Assembly: GCF_029263575.1 (NCBI RefSeq) | Contig: NZ_JAJUFV010000008.1 | Span: 1 to 42,338 of the forward strand | Direction of reading: 5' to 3' | DNA from: Microbacterium sp. | Lineage (GTDB): Bacteria; Actinomycetota; Actinomycetes; Actinomycetales; Microbacteriaceae | Length of the DNA: 42,338 nt | Part shown: positions 39,399-42,338 of the stretch, piece by piece | Position numbering within the stretch: the stretch's first letter is position 1 | How the letters are laid out: each line of letters opens with the position of its first letter | Notes under the pieces: generated by a model | What the model was told of the DNA's origin: nothing | Seen by the model: the letters and a program-made list of their open reading frames with translations, nothing else | Databases searched by the model: none | Made by a program: the position numbers and the translations under genes

Positions 39399-40195
39399 CC
39401 GAGGAACACACGCTGTCGGCCGAGGGCATCACCCTCGGCTACGGTGACCGCACCGTGATCGACGGGCTCGACCTCGCCCTCGCCCCGGGAAAGATCACCT
39501 CGATCGTCGGCGCGAACGGATGCGGTAAATCAACCCTGCTTCGTGCCTTGGCACGGCTGCTGGCTCCGTCATCCGGTCAGGTCATCCTCGATGGAAAGTC
39601 GCTGCAGGCACGGTCGACGAAAGAGGTCGCCCGCGTGCTCGGTCTGCTGCCGCAATCGCCTATCGCGCCGGAAGGCATCACGGTGGCTGATCTGGTCGGT
39701 CGGGGACGGCATCCGCACCAGAAGATGCTCGCCCGCTGGAGCGCGCACGACTACGCGGTCGTGACAGATGCGCTCGAGGCGACCGGTGCGATCGAGCTCG
39801 CCGAACGCAGCGTCGACGAGCTCTCCGGCGGCCAGCGCCAGCGCGTGTGGATCGCGATGGCTCTCGCTCAAGAGACCGACATCCTGCTGCTGGACGAGCC
39901 GACGACCTTCCTCGATGTCGCACACCAGGTCGAGGTGCTCGACCTGCTCACCGACCTCGCGGTCTCGCGCGGCACCACGATCGTCATGGTGCTGCACGAC
40001 CTCAATCTCGCTGCTCGTTACTCCGACGAACTCGTCGCCATGTGTCGGGGCGCCGTGCATGCGACGGGTGCCCCGGGCGACATTCTCACCCATACGCTTG
40101 TCGAAGAGGTCTTCGGCATGGCGAATGAGATCACCGCAGACCCGGTTTCCGGAAAGCCTATGGTCATGCCAATCGGGAGGCATCATGTCCGCTGA
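39395..40195 (+). CDS. FepC-type siderophore ABC transporter ATPase
   Basis: ATPase of the iron importer, 266 residues. Walker A GANGCGKST (39-47), the signature LSGGQRQRVWIAMALAQ and Walker B ILLLDEPTTFLD followed by VMVLHDLN are complete. The LLPQSPIAPEGITVADLVGR stretch is the usual Q-loop region of the FepC group. GTG 39395 overlaps the second permease stop (GTGA). The end overlaps the siderophore-interacting protein gene by 11 bases. Confidence 0.94.
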   Translation: MTEEHTLSAEGITLGYGDRTVIDGLDLALAPGKITSIVGANGCGKSTLLRALARLLAPSSGQVILDGKSLQARSTKEVARVLGLLPQSPIAPEGITVADLVGRGRHPHQKMLARWSAHDYAVVTDALEATGAIELAERSVDELSGGQRQRVWIAMALAQETDILLLDEPTTFLDVAHQVEVLDLLTDLAVSRGTTIVMVLHDLNLAARYSDELVAMCRGAVHATGAPGDILTHTLVEEVFGMANEITADPVSGKPMVMPIGRHHVR

Positions 40196-41135
40196 CACCA
40201 CCACACGCACGCGTCCGCCGTACGTTCTCGCCCGCGCAGAGGTGCGCGCCGTCGAGCGCGTCTCGCCGAGTTTCGTGCGCATCACGCTCGGTGGTGCTGA
40301 GCTCGACGACTTCGGCACCCCGGGTGACGTTTTCGACGCTCGTATCAAGCTCGTCTTCCCGCCGGCATCCGGCGTGCTCCCCTCGATCGATCGCGACACC
40401 GATGACTGGTGGGCCGCGTACCTTGCGATTCCCGAAGACGAGCGCGGTTCGATGCGCACGTACTCGATTCGCGAGCTGTTCGTATCGGATGCCGGAACCG
40501 AGGTCGTCATCGACTTCGTGCTGCATCTGGCTCCGGGACTGACCGGCCCGGCGTCGCTGTGGGCCAGCCGTGCCGCGATCGGCGATGAGCTGCTCCTGGT
40601 CGGTCCGCGGCGCGGGCGTGAAGGGCGCAGCGGCATCGAGTACGCGCCGGCCGAGGCATCGTCGGTCGTGCTCGTCGGCGATGAGACGGCAGCGCCGGCG
40701 ATCGCGCGCATCCTCGAAGACGCCCCGCGCGAGACGCGCGGCATCGCTTTCATCGAGGTGCCCGAGGCATCCGATCAGCTGGCGATCGATGCGCCCGAGA
40801 ACGTCGAAGTGCACTGGCTGCCCCGAGGGGATGCCCTGCACGGCCTGCGCGTCATCCCGACGGTGCTCGACTATCTGGGTGACACCGGCCACGACGAGAT
40901 CACGGTGCAGGATGCCGATGGTGAAGACCTCGTCTGGGAGACGCCGGTGTACTCGGGCTTAGGCGAAGAGGTCACCGCATCTTCCGGGGCGAATGACGAT
41001 CGCTACTTCTGGATCGCGGGCGAGAGCGGCGTCGTCACCACGCTGCGCCGCCACCTGGTGAAAGACCTGGGCGTCGACCGCTCGCAGGTGGCGTTCATGG
41101 GGTACTGGCGCCGCGGCGTCGCGATGCGCGGCTGA
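40185..41135 (+). CDS. Siderophore-interacting protein (ferric-siderophore reductase)
   Basis: FAD-binding reductase of 316 residues that releases iron from imported siderophores in the cytoplasm. The flavin motif is RTYSIRE near residue 90 (family R-x-Y-S/T), and the N-terminal barrel starts RVSPSFVRITLGGAELDDFG. The C-terminal NAD(P)H-binding part contains VVLVGDETAAPAIARIL and ends YFWIAGESGVVTTLRRHLV, then FMGYWRRG, a signature of the SIP family. The ATG at 40185 has GGGAGG 7 bases upstream and defines the family N-terminus; the much longer open frame upstream is shadow of the ATPase gene. An 82-bp inverted repeat follows its stop. Confidence 0.93.
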   Translation: MSADTTTRTRPPYVLARAEVRAVERVSPSFVRITLGGAELDDFGTPGDVFDARIKLVFPPASGVLPSIDRDTDDWWAAYLAIPEDERGSMRTYSIRELFVSDAGTEVVIDFVLHLAPGLTGPASLWASRAAIGDELLLVGPRRGREGRSGIEYAPAEASSVVLVGDETAAPAIARILEDAPRETRGIAFIEVPEASDQLAIDAPENVEVHWLPRGDALHGLRVIPTVLDYLGDTGHDEITVQDADGEDLVWETPVYSGLGEEVTASSGANDDRYFWIAGESGVVTTLRRHLVKDLGVDRSQVAFMGYWRRGVAMRG

Positions 41136-41142
41136 GGTTCGC

Positions 41143-41224
41143 GCCCGATCTGCTGACGTTGTCCCGATCTGCTGAGGTTATTGCGAAATTCGTCCGCAGA
41201 TCGGGACATGGTCGGCGAATCGGG
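41143..41224 (-). repeat. 82-bp nested inverted repeat, copy B
   Basis: Reverse-strand counterpart of 15735-15816 with identical length and 65/82 identity, ungapped. It starts 8 bases after the siderophore-interacting protein stop and ends 50 bases before the DUF998 gene. It keeps four GATCTGC/GCAGATC-type words in the same symmetric arrangement, with one outer word altered (ATTCGC), so it can still fold. Confidence 0.8.
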
Positions 41225-41274
41225 ACAGCCCGCAGCGTCGGGAAGATGTCGCCGGGGCGTGGTTCGATGGATGC

Positions 41275-42333
41275 ATGAACCAGGAGCTGCGGATGCTACG
41301 CGAGACCCGAGCGATCTGGGCCACCGTCGTGTGCTTTCTCCTCGGGACCGGCGTGGGAACACTCGTGCTCTGGGGCAATCCCCGCCCGATCGCCGGAGAC
41401 GGCTCGGTGGGCCTGCCCGCGGCGTTCACCGCAGCGGCGATCGCTGCGGCATCTTTCGTCGTCAGCACCGTCGTGCATCGTCGAGGCGAGCACTCGGGCA
41501 TGCCGCGCTGGCAGATCGTCATCTCGTCCGCATCCGCCATCGCGCTGACGATCGCCTTCGCCGGCGTCACCGCGCTGGGTGTGCTGCTGGCGAGCGAGGT
41601 GCTCGGGGTCGGCCTGCAGGGACTCGAGCTCCCGGCGCTCGGCGGTGGCATCGTCATCGGCGTCGCCAGTGCGGTCGGCGGACGACTCGCGTTCGACGCG
41701 GGGATAGGACTGACCACCTCTGATCTGGCCACGCTGCTGTTCAGCTACCTCGTCATCGGAACCCTGTTCGCGATGCTCACCGCCGCCGACCCGCGGTGGT
41801 GGGAGATGAACTTCTCGCAGCTGGGCATCGGCACCGGATCGTGGGCGTTCAACGGAACGCTCGTTGTCGCCGGCATCCTCACCGCCACCGTCGGCATGTA
41901 CATCGGGCGCGACCTGCACCGCATCCTCGGCGACGCCAGGCTGGGGCGCATCGGCTGGGTCGTCGTGCTGTGGGCGGCGACCGGTGTGGCCCTGGCGATG
42001 GTCGGGATCTTCCCGCAGGAGGGCGCTGTCGTCGTTCACAACGTCGTGGCTGTCTCAACGCTCGTGCTGTTCGCGGCATCGGGCGTGCTCACCACGGCGA
42101 CCATCCCGGGCCCGCCACCCGCGTTGACGGCCACGACGGTCGTGATCTCCCTTCTGCTCGTGGTCGCGTTCGTGCTCGCTGACGCGTTCGAACTGTTCTC
42201 GCTCACCGTGCTCGAGGCGGTCGTGATCGCCCTCGGACTGCTCTGGTTGACGACGCTCGTGCGGGTGCTGGCCGTGCTGACACCCGAGCGCAGTCGGCCT
42301 TCGCTGCGCGGCAGGTTGCTCGGCGCTCGATAG
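41275..42333 (+). CDS. DUF998-like multi-spanning membrane protein
   Basis: A 352-residue integral membrane protein with about eight to nine hydrophobic helices. Between helices lie WWEMNFSQLGIGTGSWAFNG and FPQEGAVVVHNVVAVSTLVL, the short polar motifs (NFSQLG and His in a helix) typical for DUF998 proteins. The function is unknown. It has no obvious partner gene: the upstream siderophore operon is closed off by the 82-bp repeat. The ATG at 41275 has no strong ribosome-binding site (GATGG context). It ends with a basic tail (RSRPSLRGRLLGAR) just inside the window. Confidence 0.8.
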   Translation: MNQELRMLRETRAIWATVVCFLLGTGVGTLVLWGNPRPIAGDGSVGLPAAFTAAAIAAASFVVSTVVHRRGEHSGMPRWQIVISSASAIALTIAFAGVTALGVLLASEVLGVGLQGLELPALGGGIVIGVASAVGGRLAFDAGIGLTTSDLATLLFSYLVIGTLFAMLTAADPRWWEMNFSQLGIGTGSWAFNGTLVVAGILTATVGMYIGRDLHRILGDARLGRIGWVVVLWAATGVALAMVGIFPQEGAVVVHNVVAVSTLVLFAASGVLTTATIPGPPPALTATTVVISLLLVVAFVLADAFELFSLTVLEAVVIALGLLWLTTLVRVLAVLTPERSRPSLRGRLLGAR

Positions 42334-42338
42334 GGGGA

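Noticed and set aside
39768..40184. Long N-terminal extension of the siderophore-interacting protein
   Set aside because: Shadow of the ATPase gene; the family N-terminus begins at 40185 with a good ribosome-binding site.

Overview
The window is a high-GC actinobacterial chromosome segment. The gene families, the constant use of the word GGATGC, GTG/ATG starts with 1-11 nt gene overlaps, and actinobacterial forms of several proteins (DUF4383, DUF3516 helicase, ArsR/AHSA1 pair, DtxR-type box) point to Microbacteriaceae, most likely Microbacterium; this assignment is inferred, not computed. No rRNA, tRNA, CRISPR array, insertion sequence or phage gene was seen, and no gene-free stretch exceeds 300 bases.

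Layout. 1-5.3 kb: C-terminal part of an ABC1/UbiB-family kinase, a DUF4383 membrane protein, a BCCT osmolyte transporter, the wreck of one or two beta-helix glycoside hydrolase genes joined head to head, and an autoregulated ArsR/AHSA1 pair. 5.4-9.5 kb: minus-strand metal-chelate uptake operon (permease, ATPase, lipoprotein, MFS) behind a Fur/Zur-type box. 9.5-15.7 kb: RNase HI with an extra C-terminal segment, two small coupled hypotheticals, a VOC protein with a shrunken second domain, an MscS channel, a protealysin-like M4 protease with its emfourin-type inhibitor, and an atypical SDR carrying a four-cysteine motif. 15.7-18.1 kb: sensor kinase, a response regulator broken by an internal deletion, and a divergent VanY-type D,D-carboxypeptidase.

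18.1-29.2 kb is the most interesting region. An IclR regulator faces an apparent ten-gene operon encoding a complete OpuC-type osmolyte ABC importer, a formaldehyde-activating-enzyme (Fae) homologue, a beta-hydroxyacid dehydrogenase, an aldehyde dehydrogenase, a KduD-like SDR, a glycolate-oxidase/alkylglycerone-phosphate-synthase-like FAD oxidase and an FGGY kinase. Genes overlap or nearly touch, so they are probably co-transcribed. Together they look like import and stepwise oxidation of a small polar, perhaps N-methylated, compound with formaldehyde handling. I do not recognise this combination as a described pathway, and the substrate is unknown.

29.3-36.2 kb: an OsmC / ACT-like / ArsR triplet, an NTF2-like protein, a Ski2-like DUF3516 helicase, an MFS transporter and a FUSC-family membrane protein. 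36.2-41.1 kb: a second siderophore uptake operon (lipoprotein, two permeases, ATPase, siderophore-interacting reductase) preceded by a good DtxR/IdeR-type box. The window ends with a DUF998 membrane protein. Two repeat families stand out: an 82-bp nested inverted repeat present once in each orientation after genes (15735-15816 and 41143-41224), and a palindromic REP-like element with a shared 15-bp core lying inside two coding sequences (rnhA and the helicase).
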